This document shows positions 26,127 through 34,333 of a DNA stretch of 64,000 nt, piece by piece (the first letter of the stretch is position 1; each line of letters starts with the position of its first letter). Source of the stretch: JAJPKR01 sp050746125 (GTDB taxonomy: Bacteria; Acidobacteriota; Terriglobia; Terriglobales; SCQP01); the NCBI GenBank assembly GCA_050746125.1, contig JBOGKX010000202.1:29415-93414 (forward strand), read 5' to 3'. The notes beneath the pieces were generated by a model, which was not told where the DNA came from, made no database searches, and worked only from the letters and a program-made list of their open reading frames with translations. Made by a program: the position numbers and the translations under genes.

Positions 26127-27656
26127 TTATCGTTCGATTTCGACGAGCGCGAGCGCCTTGGGCGCCAGAGTCAACGTCAGCAGCGGGCGAGCCGGATCCA
26201 AAGCGCGAATGGCGGGCGGCGGCAGGGCGGCGGCGCGGCGCAGCGCGGCGATCTGCTGGCGCGTGGGCGTGGCCGGGCTGCCCATCGCCCGCCAGGCGGG
26301 CAACGCCGAGCCGTGGCGCGGATCCACCACAGAAATCAGGGCGCGGCTGCCGGCGGCCATGCCGGAAAACTCCAGGGTGATGGAGCGTGGCGCGCCGGCG
26401 CCGTAGGCGGGCGCATAGTTCCAGACCGCGACCGCGAGCGAACCATCGGCGCGGCGGGTGGCGAGGACGGAATCGGAAGCGGCCGGCAGGCGCACGTCGC
26501 CCAGGCGGTGCAACAGCGCGAAGGCGTAAAAGACAGGCTTGGGAATGTGATCCTCGGCAATCAGCCCGAAGCCGCCGTAGAACGGCTGCTTCACGATGCC
26601 CTGCTCCTCGAAGACGTCGGAGAAGGTCCAATACGACATCATCGCCGTCAGGCCATCGCACGCGCGGATGGTCTCGGCCAGCCACGGCCCCATGAAAGCT
26701 GAATCGGTGACCGCCGGTTCATTTTTGTAGCTGGCGTTGTATTCGCTAAAGATGATGGGCAGGCGCGGATAGGGGGAGGCGAGCACTTCATCGTGCACCT
26801 TGCGCACCGCCTTGGCGACCATGTCGTGCCGGGAAACCACCTCGTCGCTGCCGAGCACGTTTTGCGCCGAATCGTTGCCGTAAACGTGGGTCGAGACGAA
26901 ATCCACCGGCACGTGCTCGGCGGCGCAGTGGCGGAGGAAATCGCCCACCCAGGCCGCCTGCGCGGTGGCCGGACCGCCGACACGCAGCAGCGGACTGACT
27001 TGCTTGATGGCCCGCGCCGCGACGTCGTAGAGATGGAAGTAGGTCGCCTGCTTCGGCTGGCCCGCCCAGAAATCAAGATTGGGCTCGTTCCAGACCTCGA
27101 AGTACCAGCGCGCCACTTCCGCTTCGCCGTAACGAGCGACCAGATGACGCGCCAGATGGCCGACTAATTCGCCCCAGCGGCTCCAGTCACGCGGCGGCGC
27201 CACGTAAGGGCGATACCAAAAGGCCTGCTGGACGGGCGTAGCGGCCAACTGCCGCGGCATGAAGCTCAATTCGACGAAGGGGCGCACGCCGCGCGCCAGC
27301 AGGCCGTCGTAGATCTGGTCCACGTAGGAAAAGTTGTAAACGGGACGGCCTTGCGCATCTTCGGAGTACAGGCCGACGTCGTCGTCGAGAATTCCGTGGG
27401 CGCGCACGTAATCGAAACCGGTGGCGGCGCGCACCGTCGCGAGGTCTTGCAGATAGCTGGCGCGCATCGCCAGGCGCGCCCGCCCGGACCCGAACATTCG
27501 CTCCCAGAAATGGGGAAAGGCGCGCCCCGGCGCGCGCGCATCGATGGCGACTACGGAAGACGTGGCCGGCGGCGGCGCGCCTAGCGCGGGGCAGAGGAGC
27601 AAGGCCGCGGCCAGGACGACCTGGCCGGCTAATTGGCTTGGACGGCGGTAGCGCAT
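26127..27656 (-). CDS. Secreted glycoside hydrolase, GH39-like (beta-xylosidase type)
   Basis: Predicted periplasmic or extracellular retaining glycosidase. The 509 residues have a signal peptide (about 1-26, LVLAAALLLCPALG-like core), a TIM-barrel domain with YFEVWNEPN near residue 190 (general acid/base Glu) and IIFSEYNASY near 300 (nucleophile Glu), and a C-terminal beta-sandwich. The clan GH-A spacing and the WNEPN context fit family GH39. The ATG at 27656 is used because the signal peptide begins there; the ribosome-binding site is poor. A LacI-type operator and promoter lie 69-130 bp upstream (27725-27785), the same arrangement as at the TonB-dependent receptor gene. It is therefore probably induced together with that receptor. 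Confidence 0.85.
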   Translation of the reverse strand: MRYRRPSQLAGQVVLAAALLLCPALGAPPPATSSVVAIDARAPGRAFPHFWERMFGSGRARLAMRASYLQDLATVRAATGFDYVRAHGILDDDVGLYSEDAQGRPVYNFSYVDQIYDGLLARGVRPFVELSFMPRQLAATPVQQAFWYRPYVAPPRDWSRWGELVGHLARHLVARYGEAEVARWYFEVWNEPNLDFWAGQPKQATYFHLYDVAARAIKQVSPLLRVGGPATAQAAWVGDFLRHCAAEHVPVDFVSTHVYGNDSAQNVLGSDEVVSRHDMVAKAVRKVHDEVLASPYPRLPIIFSEYNASYKNEPAVTDSAFMGPWLAETIRACDGLTAMMSYWTFSDVFEEQGIVKQPFYGGFGLIAEDHIPKPVFYAFALLHRLGDVRLPAASDSVLATRRADGSLAVAVWNYAPAYGAGAPRSITLEFSGMAAGSRALISVVDPRHGSALPAWRAMGSPATPTRQQIAALRRAAALPPPAIRALDPARPLLTLTLAPKALALVEIER

Positions 27657-27724
27657 CGGTGCGAACGCTAGCCTCGCTAGAGCGTCTGCGCGACCCGGCG
27701 AGGGCCGGCCCGCGTTGAAGCTCA

Positions 27725-27740
27725 ACTAAAACGATTCAAT
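27725..27740 (-). promoter_or_regulatory. LacI-type operator of the GH39-like gene
   Basis: ACTAAAACGATTCAAT as read on the plus strand: an imperfect dyad around a central CG, characteristic of LacI/GalR-family sites. It matches the operator at 33113-33128 in 15 of 16 positions. It lies 15 bp after the -10 box, about +9 to +24 from the predicted transcription start, where a bound repressor would block elongation or open-complex clearance. Confidence 0.75.
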
Positions 27741-27744
27741 ACAA

Positions 27745-27996
27745 TTAAGTGAGCCATTTTGCATCAGTCAGGCCGGGGCTGTCAAACCACCTTGCCGTGA
27801 TCACGGACGGGCACCTCGACGGCGAGTCTGCCTGGCATTCCATCTCTCGCTCAACCGCGCTGTCGAGACTCGGCCGAGGAGTTGCTTCGAAAGCCGCTGC
27901 GCCTGGCGCCATGGGCGCGCGAGCGCCGGCCAGCAACATGAGAGCGCTGGCGGATTGCAGGAAGCCACGACGGCTCGGCTGGGCACGCGTGGACAT
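27745..27996 (-). CDS. Short ORF with Tat-type signal, probable truncated gene
   Basis: 83-residue ORF that starts 7 bases after the stop of the GH144-like gene. The N terminus SRRGFLQSASALMLLAGA is a good twin-arginine signal, but only about 50 further residues follow, without hydrophobic core, domain or motif, before the stop at 27745. The GH39-like promoter overlaps its 3' end. The most economical reading is the remnant of a Tat-exported enzyme whose body was lost by deletion; a genuine small exported protein is possible but less likely. Confidence 0.35.
   Translation of the reverse strand: MSTRAQPSRRGFLQSASALMLLAGARAPMAPGAAAFEATPRPSLDSAVEREMECQADSPSRCPSVITARWFDSPGLTDAKWLT
27756..27785 (-). 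promoter_or_regulatory. Promoter of the GH39-like gene
   Basis: On the minus strand a perfect TTGACA (27785-27780) is followed after 18 bases by CAAAAT (27761-27756). The -35 and the 18-base spacer equal those of the TonB-dependent receptor promoter at 33143-33172. The predicted start is near 27749, giving a leader of about 93 nt. Confidence 0.6.
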
Positions 27997-28003
27997 GGGT
28001 ACG

Positions 28004-29299
28004 TCAAGAGGACGGATGGAAGCCGGCGCGGCGCTGGGCCAGCTGCGCTTCGGGATTGCGCATGAAAACGTCCCAGATCAGGCCCGTGCGGTGGTTCTCG
28101 GCCATCAGCATGGTGATGCCGAGATCAATGCCCAGGACGTCGGCGTCGTACCAGCCGGTGAGCGGATTGAAGGCGTCCACGAAGCCGTAGCGCTGCCACG
28201 CCCGCGCGCCGTAGTGCCGCCGAATCGTGTGTAGGACACGGATGCAATCCGGAAAGAGGAACGGCAACGAGCCGCCGGTGGCGCATGGCACGATTGAGCC
28301 ATCGATGCGTCCCTGCGGCGGCGGACCGCCCCAGGCGGTGTAGCCATGGGCCGAGTCGGAGGCGGTGATACCCCAGAGATCCTCGCTGTAATCGGGAAAG
28401 CGGCCGTGCAGGGAGAGACAGAAGAGCTTGTGAGCGCGGGTGGCGCGAATCGAGTTCTCGAAATAATTGGCATAGCGATCGCGCCGAGCGCGAAAGTCGA
28501 ACCACGCGTGCGAATACTGATGAGTGAACAACGGATCATTGCCCGAGATGTACTCGATGCCGCCGTAGCGGATCACCGGCCGGCTCCAGGCATCCCAGGA
28601 GGCCGCCGGCAGCGGATGGGTGGGGGAGCCGAGGCCCAGCAGGTAGATCATCATCAGCTCGCAATAATGATTCCAGCGCGCGGCCAGAAAACCGCTCTCG
28701 GGCTTCCAGCCCATGGAAAGGGTGCTGCCGCCGTTGAGCATCCAGGGCCAATCCACGCGCTCATACGCCTCGGCGGCGAGCTGCGCCACCTCGCGATCGC
28801 CGAAATATTGGCGCGCCGTGAGCACGCCGCAAAGCAGAATCGAGGTGTCGATCGACGACAACTCGCAGCGGCGCCAGCGCTCGCCGGTTTCCAAATCGAT
28901 GAAGTGATAAAAGAAGCCGTGGACGTGCGGCATGCGGCGGACGAGGAAGTCCAGGGTGCGCCGCACGCGCTCGCGAATGGCGGTGCTGGGGGCAAAGCCG
29001 CGCCGGTCGCCGATACAGAGCGCCGCCAAGCCGAAGCCGGTCGCGGCAATGCTAGACATGCGGCGGCGGTCGCCGCCGGCGGCGAGGGCGCGGTCCTTGA
29101 CCTGTCCCGTGGCCGGACTGGCCTCGCGCCAGAAAAAGTCGAATGCGGCGCGCTGGATGTCGTCGAGCAAGGCGGCGTCGGAAAGCGGCCGCCGCGGCGG
29201 GATCAGCAGCGCCGCCGCGCCCCAGCGCAGCAGATCGCGGCGGCCCATCCAAAGGGAAGGATTCGACACCAGCATGGACATGGACAATTGTGCCCCCAT
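28004..29299 (-). CDS. Exported glucoamylase-like (PF10091) protein, GH144-type
   Basis: Predicted periplasmic glycan-degrading enzyme. PF10091 proteins include the GH144 endo-beta-1,2-glucanases. The 431-residue reading has a Tat-like signal (GRRDLLRWGAAALLIPP), then an all-alpha (alpha/alpha)6-type domain with the signature pieces FFYHFIDLETGERW, SSIDTSILLCGVL, SMGWKPESGFLAARWNHYCE, QYSHAWFDFR, WGITASDSAHGYTAWGGP and, near the end, GWYDADVLGIDLGITMLMAENHRTGLIWD. Start choice is uncertain: ATGs at 29299, 29281, 29275 and 29248 are in frame and none has a good ribosome-binding site. Lying between the operator-controlled GH39 gene and the receptor gene on the same strand, it fits the same carbohydrate pathway. 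Confidence 0.82.
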   Translation of the reverse strand: MGAQLSMSMLVSNPSLWMGRRDLLRWGAAALLIPPRRPLSDAALLDDIQRAAFDFFWREASPATGQVKDRALAAGGDRRRMSSIAATGFGLAALCIGDRRGFAPSTAIRERVRRTLDFLVRRMPHVHGFFYHFIDLETGERWRRCELSSIDTSILLCGVLTARQYFGDREVAQLAAEAYERVDWPWMLNGGSTLSMGWKPESGFLAARWNHYCELMMIYLLGLGSPTHPLPAASWDAWSRPVIRYGGIEYISGNDPLFTHQYSHAWFDFRARRDRYANYFENSIRATRAHKLFCLSLHGRFPDYSEDLWGITASDSAHGYTAWGGPPPQGRIDGSIVPCATGGSLPFLFPDCIRVLHTIRRHYGARAWQRYGFVDAFNPLTGWYDADVLGIDLGITMLMAENHRTGLIWDVFMRNPEAQLAQRRAGFHPSS

Positions 29300-29586
29300 G
29301 ATCGGGGGCCTGATCCTCGCTTGACGCCCAATCTCGGACAATGCTGGTGATCAAACCGTTTAGCCCACCCTGCGCAGCGTTTGCGCCCTCGCGGCCGCTT
29401 TCCTTGTCGCCGCGGCCGGAGGTGCGCCAATGGCGAGTTGGGCCGCCCCCGCCCTTGACGCGCGAGCGCCGAGCAGCCCCAGGCCAGGTTGTTCACTTCC
29501 ACGCCGTTGACTTGCTAGCTGTTGCCGTTGTTGCGCGTGCCCGCCTCGATGGAAACGATCAACCTATGTGGCGATGGGAACATGGA
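29300..29586. other. Intergenic region with a possible coding remnant
   Basis: The 287-bp gap between the receptor stop and the GH144-like gene has no intact gene. On the minus strand, in frame with the receptor and after its TGA, one reads RNNGNS, a TAG, then QVNGVEVNNLAWG, which resembles a plug-domain loop of TonB-dependent receptors with a stop in place of Tyr. It may be the scar of a second receptor or chance; no further homologous text is seen on either side. Confidence 0.3.
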
Positions 29587-32500
29587 TCAAAAGGAGAGAT
29601 GCGCCTGCAACTCCACGACGCGGCCGGCCAACCCCGACGAGGCGATCCCGAACATGGGATTGGAGACCGGGTTCTTTTTGCTGTCATTGAAGAAGCTGAC
29701 CGTGGTCTGGGGGCTTCCGAAAGTAAAGGGGGCGAGATTGAGCTGGTTGAAAAAATTAAAGGCGTTGAAGCGCAAGCCGAGCTTGGCGTTTGCGCCCCAG
29801 AAGCCGGTGGCGGGCAGGCCGAAGTTCTTCGAGAGGCTCAAATCCATTGAGGAGTAATGTGGGCCGCGGAAGCTGTTGCGGCCGATGCCGGGAAAGCCGG
29901 AGCTGGTGACGTCGAAGTAGCTGGCCGCGCCATTAGGGAAATTGGCGGCAAACGCGGCTGGCGACGCCGGCGGCAGAAAGGCGGCGTTACCGCCGGCGCT
30001 GCCGGCGCCGCCCCGGAAGCCGATGGGGCGCAGTGGACAAATCGTCGCCGAGCCCACCACCAGATTGCAGTTGTTCGAGGCTACCGGTGTCCACGGGAAG
30101 CCGGTGTGAAACTGCCAGACTGGGCTCAGCTGCCAGCCGCCCAGCGCCTTGCCCAGCCAGGTCGAGGAGTTGGTGAACAGCGGCAGGTCCCAGACGGCGA
30201 AGGCGCGAAGGTTTTGCGTGTTGTCGTAATCGGAAGGACCGCGCTCGGTGGAGAGATCGGTCGGATAGGTCTGATTGGTGACGAACCCTGGCCCCTCAGC
30301 GGAGACATCGTCAATGGACTTGCTGTAGACGTAGGTGAGGTCGGCCATCAAGCCGTGAGCGAAGTGATGCTGCAAGTGCGCCAACAGCGCGTTGTAATCG
30401 GCGTTGGTGTCGGGCGTGTATTGAAACACAGCATTGAACTGCGCGCCGGGCTGGGGATAGAAGTAGAGCAAATTCTTGATGCGCAGCAAGCCGTGGCTGC
30501 TGCTGCCCTGATAGCCGAGGGAGGCCATCCAATCGCCCGGCAAGGCATATTGCGCCTGGAGCGAGTATTCATAAACGTACGGGTTGGGCATGTTGGGCGC
30601 CGTGGCCCAAACATTGGGCTGCTGGCCGACGGGCAGATTGTTCGCCGGGTTGATCGGCGCCGCCAGGGCGGGAATCGCGGGAAAGGCAAGTGGGGTGTTG
30701 GCGCTAGCCAGCGAGTACTGCAGCTTGCCGCCCATGAAGGGACTGCCGGAGGTACCGCAGCAGAGGCCGAAATTCGCCGCCAGGGGCGGGTTGGTATTGG
30801 TGTTGTCGAAGGCCACGTTGTCGAAGTTATCGAAGAAGATCCCGAAGCCACCGCGCAAGACGGCCTTGTTGGCGAAGGCTTGGGGGCTCCAAGCGAAACC
30901 GAGGCGGGGGCCGAAGTTGTGGTACACGGCCGGCCACATCTCAGCCGGAAAGACGGCGCGCGCCTGCTGGAGGCCGAGGATGGGATCGGGGCTGGGGACA
31001 AGGTTCTCAAGCTGGCCGCGCGTTTCATTGGGCGGCGCGAAATAGTCCCAGCGCAGGCCAGCGGTGAGGGTTAGGTTAGGGCGAAATTGGAAGTCGTCCT
31101 GGAGGAAAGCGCCGAGGATGGAATCGCGGTAGTAGCGCTGCGTGTCGGTGGGCGCGCCGGTGCGCGGATCCACGTTGATAGCCTCGAAAATGGGTGCGCC
31201 GTTGGCGAAATCCCACGGGCCTTGAAAGACGATGTCGGGGCGGCCGCCGCCCAGCAAGTTGTTGTTGTTTTGCTCGCGATCGAACTCGACGCCCATGGCC
31301 AGGGCATGGCGGCCGCGAATGGCGCTGAGCTGCTCGCGCAACGCGAAAGTGTTCTCGGCGAAGATGCCGGGCGTGGTACCGGCCTGGGCGGCGCCGAGGA
31401 TGAGGCGCTGGCCCTTGGGAAAGATGCCCTGCACCTCGGTGCGCGGGATCGCCCAGTCCACGTTCGGATTGGCGGTGAGGTCGTTAAAGGCCCAGCGCGT
31501 GAAGTCGAAGCGCAGCTCGTTGACCATGGTGGGCGAGAGGGCGCTCACCCAAGCGAGAAAACCGGAGGGGCTGAGGCGATGGGTATGCAGGTCGGCCATG
31601 GGGCGGGCCTGCGCGGCGCCATCGGCCTGAGTGCCATCTTGGACGACAAAGAAGCTATTGGCGGTGAAGGTGTCGCGCCCGCGCGTGTAATCGAGGCGGG
31701 CGTTGTATTGGGCGCCGGTGGTGTGCGAGGGCAATTGCAGCTGCGCGAACTCGAACTCGTCAATGCCGCTAAAGCCACCGCCGGCGCTGGTCGAGAAGTT
31801 GTCCACGTAGGTGCCGTAGGCGCCGGTGGGCGAGCCCACGTCCACGCCCTGGCCGACGATTTGGCATTGGGCGGTGGCAAACCCGACGCAACTGGGCGCA
31901 AGCACCTGCAAGACGCGCGGCGCCTCGCCTTTGGCCCCCAGCGTGGCCGCGACCGGGGTACTGGCCCCGGCATGACCAGCGATGAGCTGATCGAAGGCCG
32001 GCGTATCCACCCACTCGTTTTGGAAAGTGGAGCTGTTGTCGTGCAGGCCCTCGTAGTTGAAAAAGAAGAACAACTTGTCTTTGCGGATCGGACCGCCGAG
32101 GTCGCCGCCGAATTGGCGGAAGGCGGAATCCACGCGCAGGGGCGGGGCGAAGCCGCTCCCTGGATTGTAGCCGCCGTATTTGTTGTAGGCGTCCAGCCCG
32201 GGATCCCGCAATTGGAAGAAGCCGCCGCCGTGCCATTGGTTGGTGCCGCCGCGGGTGATGGTCTTGATGTGGACGCCGGAATTGCGGCCGTCGGCGGCGT
32301 TGTAGTCGTTGGTGACGACGGTGACTTCTTGCACGGAATCGGGACTAGGGGTGATGACCGCCGCGCCGCCCCATTGCAGGCTGTTCACCGAGACGCCGTC
32401 AATGGTGTAGTCGTTAGAGGTGATGCGCTGGCCGCTGCCGCTGATGGACTGCTGGTTTTCCGTCTGATAGAGGCTGAGGTTGGAGCCGCCGGTGCCGCCC

Positions 32501-33096
32501 GATCCGTTGTTGGCGCCGGGGCCGTTGGGGAAGCCGACCGATCGCCCGGTGCCAGAGCGTTCGCCATCGCCGAAGACGCCGGGGCTGAGGCGGATCAGTT
32601 CATAGGGATCGCGGCCGAACTTGGGCAGGGCGACGACGGCCTGGCCGCCCAGCGTGGTCGAGATGCTGGCATTCTGGGTTTGCAGCAGGGGCGCGGCGGC
32701 ACCGTTGACGGTCACCGCCTCGGTCGCTGGGCCGATGCTGAGTTGGAGGTTGAGCCCGCGCGGCTGCTCGGCCAAGACGGTCACGTTCTCGACCTGGCGC
32801 GGCGCGAAGCCTTGGGCCGTGACCTTGACGTTGTACAGGCCGGGAGGCAGTTGAGCGATCTCGTAGGCGCCGGCGGCGGTGGTGAGGGTGCTGCGCTGGA
32901 CTTGCGTCGCTTGGTTGATGACGACGATGCGCGCACCGGCAACCATGGCCCCGCTGGGGTCCGTCACCACGCCGCGAATGGCGGCCTGGTATTGCGCCCA
33001 GGCCGGGATGGAAGCCAAAACCAGCAGGGCGGCCAAGCACCAAGCCAGCGGATGCGACCGGGCGCCGAGACAGCGAGAACGAGACGGCGTAGGCAT
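29587..33096 (-). CDS. TonB-dependent receptor with carboxypeptidase-like regulatory domain, carbohydrate locus
   Basis: Outer-membrane transporter of 1169 residues, same architecture as the receptor at 2698-6234 but only distantly related. Signal peptide (about 1-34, hydrophobic core LAWCLAALLVLASIPAWA), regulatory beta-sandwich (about 40-120, GVVTDPSGAMVAGARI and AAGAYEIAQLPPG), plug (about 130-290, with YTIDGVSVNSLQWGG and VHIKTITRGGTNQWHG) and a barrel ending ELQAHLSF. ATG 33096 has GGAG 7 nt upstream; a TTG further upstream at 33114 would use no such site. The promoter and LacI-type operator are at 33113-33172. No SusD gene accompanies it, so nutrient binding would be by the receptor alone. 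It presumably imports the oligosaccharides made by the two glycosidases. Confidence 0.93.
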   Translation of the reverse strand: MPTPSRSRCLGARSHPLAWCLAALLVLASIPAWAQYQAAIRGVVTDPSGAMVAGARIVVINQATQVQRSTLTTAAGAYEIAQLPPGLYNVKVTAQGFAPRQVENVTVLAEQPRGLNLQLSIGPATEAVTVNGAAAPLLQTQNASISTTLGGQAVVALPKFGRDPYELIRLSPGVFGDGERSGTGRSVGFPNGPGANNGSGGTGGSNLSLYQTENQQSISGSGQRITSNDYTIDGVSVNSLQWGGAAVITPSPDSVQEVTVVTNDYNAADGRNSGVHIKTITRGGTNQWHGGGFFQLRDPGLDAYNKYGGYNPGSGFAPPLRVDSAFRQFGGDLGGPIRKDKLFFFFNYEGLHDNSSTFQNEWVDTPAFDQLIAGHAGASTPVAATLGAKGEAPRVLQVLAPSCVGFATAQCQIVGQGVDVGSPTGAYGTYVDNFSTSAGGGFSGIDEFEFAQLQLPSHTTGAQYNARLDYTRGRDTFTANSFFVVQDGTQADGAAQARPMADLHTHRLSPSGFLAWVSALSPTMVNELRFDFTRWAFNDLTANPNVDWAIPRTEVQGIFPKGQRLILGAAQAGTTPGIFAENTFALREQLSAIRGRHALAMGVEFDREQNNNNLLGGGRPDIVFQGPWDFANGAPIFEAINVDPRTGAPTDTQRYYRDSILGAFLQDDFQFRPNLTLTAGLRWDYFAPPNETRGQLENLVPSPDPILGLQQARAVFPAEMWPAVYHNFGPRLGFAWSPQAFANKAVLRGGFGIFFDNFDNVAFDNTNTNPPLAANFGLCCGTSGSPFMGGKLQYSLASANTPLAFPAIPALAAPINPANNLPVGQQPNVWATAPNMPNPYVYEYSLQAQYALPGDWMASLGYQGSSSHGLLRIKNLLYFYPQPGAQFNAVFQYTPDTNADYNALLAHLQHHFAHGLMADLTYVYSKSIDDVSAEGPGFVTNQTYPTDLSTERGPSDYDNTQNLRAFAVWDLPLFTNSSTWLGKALGGWQLSPVWQFHTGFPWTPVASNNCNLVVGSATICPLRPIGFRGGAGSAGGNAAFLPPASPAAFAANFPNGAASYFDVTSSGFPGIGRNSFRGPHYSSMDLSLSKNFGLPATGFWGANAKLGLRFNAFNFFNQLNLAPFTFGSPQTTVSFFNDSKKNPVSNPMFGIASSGLAGRVVELQAHLSF

Positions 33097-33112
33097 AAGT
33101 GGACTCCAAAAC

Positions 33113-33128
33113 ACTAAAACGATTCAGT
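33113..33128 (-). promoter_or_regulatory. LacI-type operator of the TonB-dependent receptor gene
   Basis: ACTAAAACGATTCAGT on the plus strand: 12 of 16 positions are dyad-symmetric around a central CG. It lies 14 bp downstream of the -10 box, about +8 to +23, and 16 bp before the receptor ATG. The divergent LacI-type gene starts 92 bp away, so the same site may also affect that gene. Confidence 0.8.
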
Positions 33129-33142
33129 GACTCGCGCCCTTG

Positions 33143-33172
33143 TGTATAGCACCGGCCCTCCGGTGCTGTCAA
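33143..33172 (-). promoter_or_regulatory. Promoter of the TonB-dependent receptor gene
   Basis: TTGACA (33172-33167), 18-base spacer, TATACA (33148-33143) on the minus strand; predicted start near 33136. The spacer is a perfect inverted repeat, GCACCGG-AGGG-CCGGTGC, which could be a binding site for another regulator or a barrier to read-through from the opposite strand. Confidence 0.75.
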
Positions 33173-33219
33173 TCGGAGTCGCGGGCGAGCAGAGGCCATT
33201 GCGGAATTCGCGACAGTAG

Positions 33220-34332
33220 ATGATCATGGCCCATCGCATGAGCAATCCCGCCCAGCGCGGCCGGCGCGGACGGCCAGCGCCGGCCAGCCTGAAGACCCTG
33301 GCGCGGCAGCTCGGACTCTCGCCGGCGACGATCTCGGTGGTGTTGAACCGCACGCCGGTGGCGGGCTCGATTCCGGCCGCCACGCAAAAGCGCATTTTCG
33401 CCGCCGCCGCCGCCGCCGGCTACCGCCCCAACTTCCTGGGCCGCTCGCTGCGCGCCGGGCGCAGCTTCAGCATCGGCGTGCTGGTGCCGGAGATCAGCGA
33501 AGGTTACGCCGCCCTGGTGCTGGCGGGCATCGAAGACAAGCTGCTCAAGGAAGGCTACTTTTATTTCGTAGCCAGCCACCGCCATCGCCCGGACCTGCTG
33601 GAGGAAGTGCCGCGGCTGCTGCTGGAGCGGTCGGTGGACGGGCTGGTGGCGGTCGATACGCCCTTGCCGCACGCTCTGCGGGTGCCGGTGGTTTCCATTT
33701 CCGGACATCACGATTTGCCGGGAGTGACGAACGTGCGGCTCAATCACCGCCGCGCCGCGCTGCTGGCCCTGGAGCATTTAGCCGCGCTAGGGCACCGCCG
33801 CATCGCCTTCATCAAGGGACAGAAGTTCAGTTCCGACACGCATGCGCGCTGGGAAGCCATTCAGCGCGCCGCCGTGGCGCTGGGGTTGTCGATCGATCCG
33901 GAGCTAGTGGCGCAGTTGGAGGGGGACTCGCCGTCGCCCGAGCCGGGCTACCGCGCCGCTCGCCAATTGCTGGACGCCGGCCACCGCTTCACCGCCTTAT
34001 TCGCTTTCAACGACATGTCGGCGATCGGCGCGATGCGGGCGCTGCGCACGCGCTATCGCTTGCCGGAGGAGATGGCGGTGATCGGCTTCGACGACATCGC
34101 CAGCGCCGCCTACCAGCAACCGGCCCTCACCACCGTCCGGCAGCCCTTGCGGCGGATGGGCGAGATGGCGGCGGATACGCTGCTGCGCCGCATCGCCGCG
34201 CCACGGGCCCGCTTTCCCAAGCTAGTGACGGTCGAGCCGGAACTCATCGTGCGCGCCTCCACCGCCGCCGGCGCCGCCGCGGGGCGTTCGCCGCTGGCCC
34301 ACACCGCCTCCGTCCCGGTTCTGGACCGCTGA
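33220..34332 (+). CDS. LacI/GalR-family transcription regulator
   Basis: Dimeric repressor expected to bind the operators at 33113 and 27725 and to let go when a sugar ligand binds. The 370 residues show the N-terminal helix-turn-helix and hinge (about 22-75: SLKTLARQLGLSPATISVVLN, then AAAAAGYRPNFLGRSLR), and a periplasmic-binding-protein-like core with the family segments IGVLVPEISEGY, RSVDGLVAV, HLAALGHRRIAFIKG, ALFAFNDMSAIGAMRAL and VIGFDDIASAAYQQPALTTVRQPL. Three ATGs (33220, 33226, 33238) are possible starts; none has a clear ribosome-binding site. The MFS gene follows after one base. Confidence 0.95.
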   Translation: MIMAHRMSNPAQRGRRGRPAPASLKTLARQLGLSPATISVVLNRTPVAGSIPAATQKRIFAAAAAAGYRPNFLGRSLRAGRSFSIGVLVPEISEGYAALVLAGIEDKLLKEGYFYFVASHRHRPDLLEEVPRLLLERSVDGLVAVDTPLPHALRVPVVSISGHHDLPGVTNVRLNHRRAALLALEHLAALGHRRIAFIKGQKFSSDTHARWEAIQRAAVALGLSIDPELVAQLEGDSPSPEPGYRAARQLLDAGHRFTALFAFNDMSAIGAMRALRTRYRLPEEMAVIGFDDIASAAYQQPALTTVRQPLRRMGEMAADTLLRRIAAPRARFPKLVTVEPELIVRASTAAGAAAGRSPLAHTASVPVLDR

Positions 34333-34333
34333 G

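Noticed and set aside
31087..33117. Open frame of 676 codons on the plus strand opposite the TonB-dependent receptor
   Set aside because: Low-complexity Gly/Ala/Val translation without domain features; the real gene is on the minus strand.
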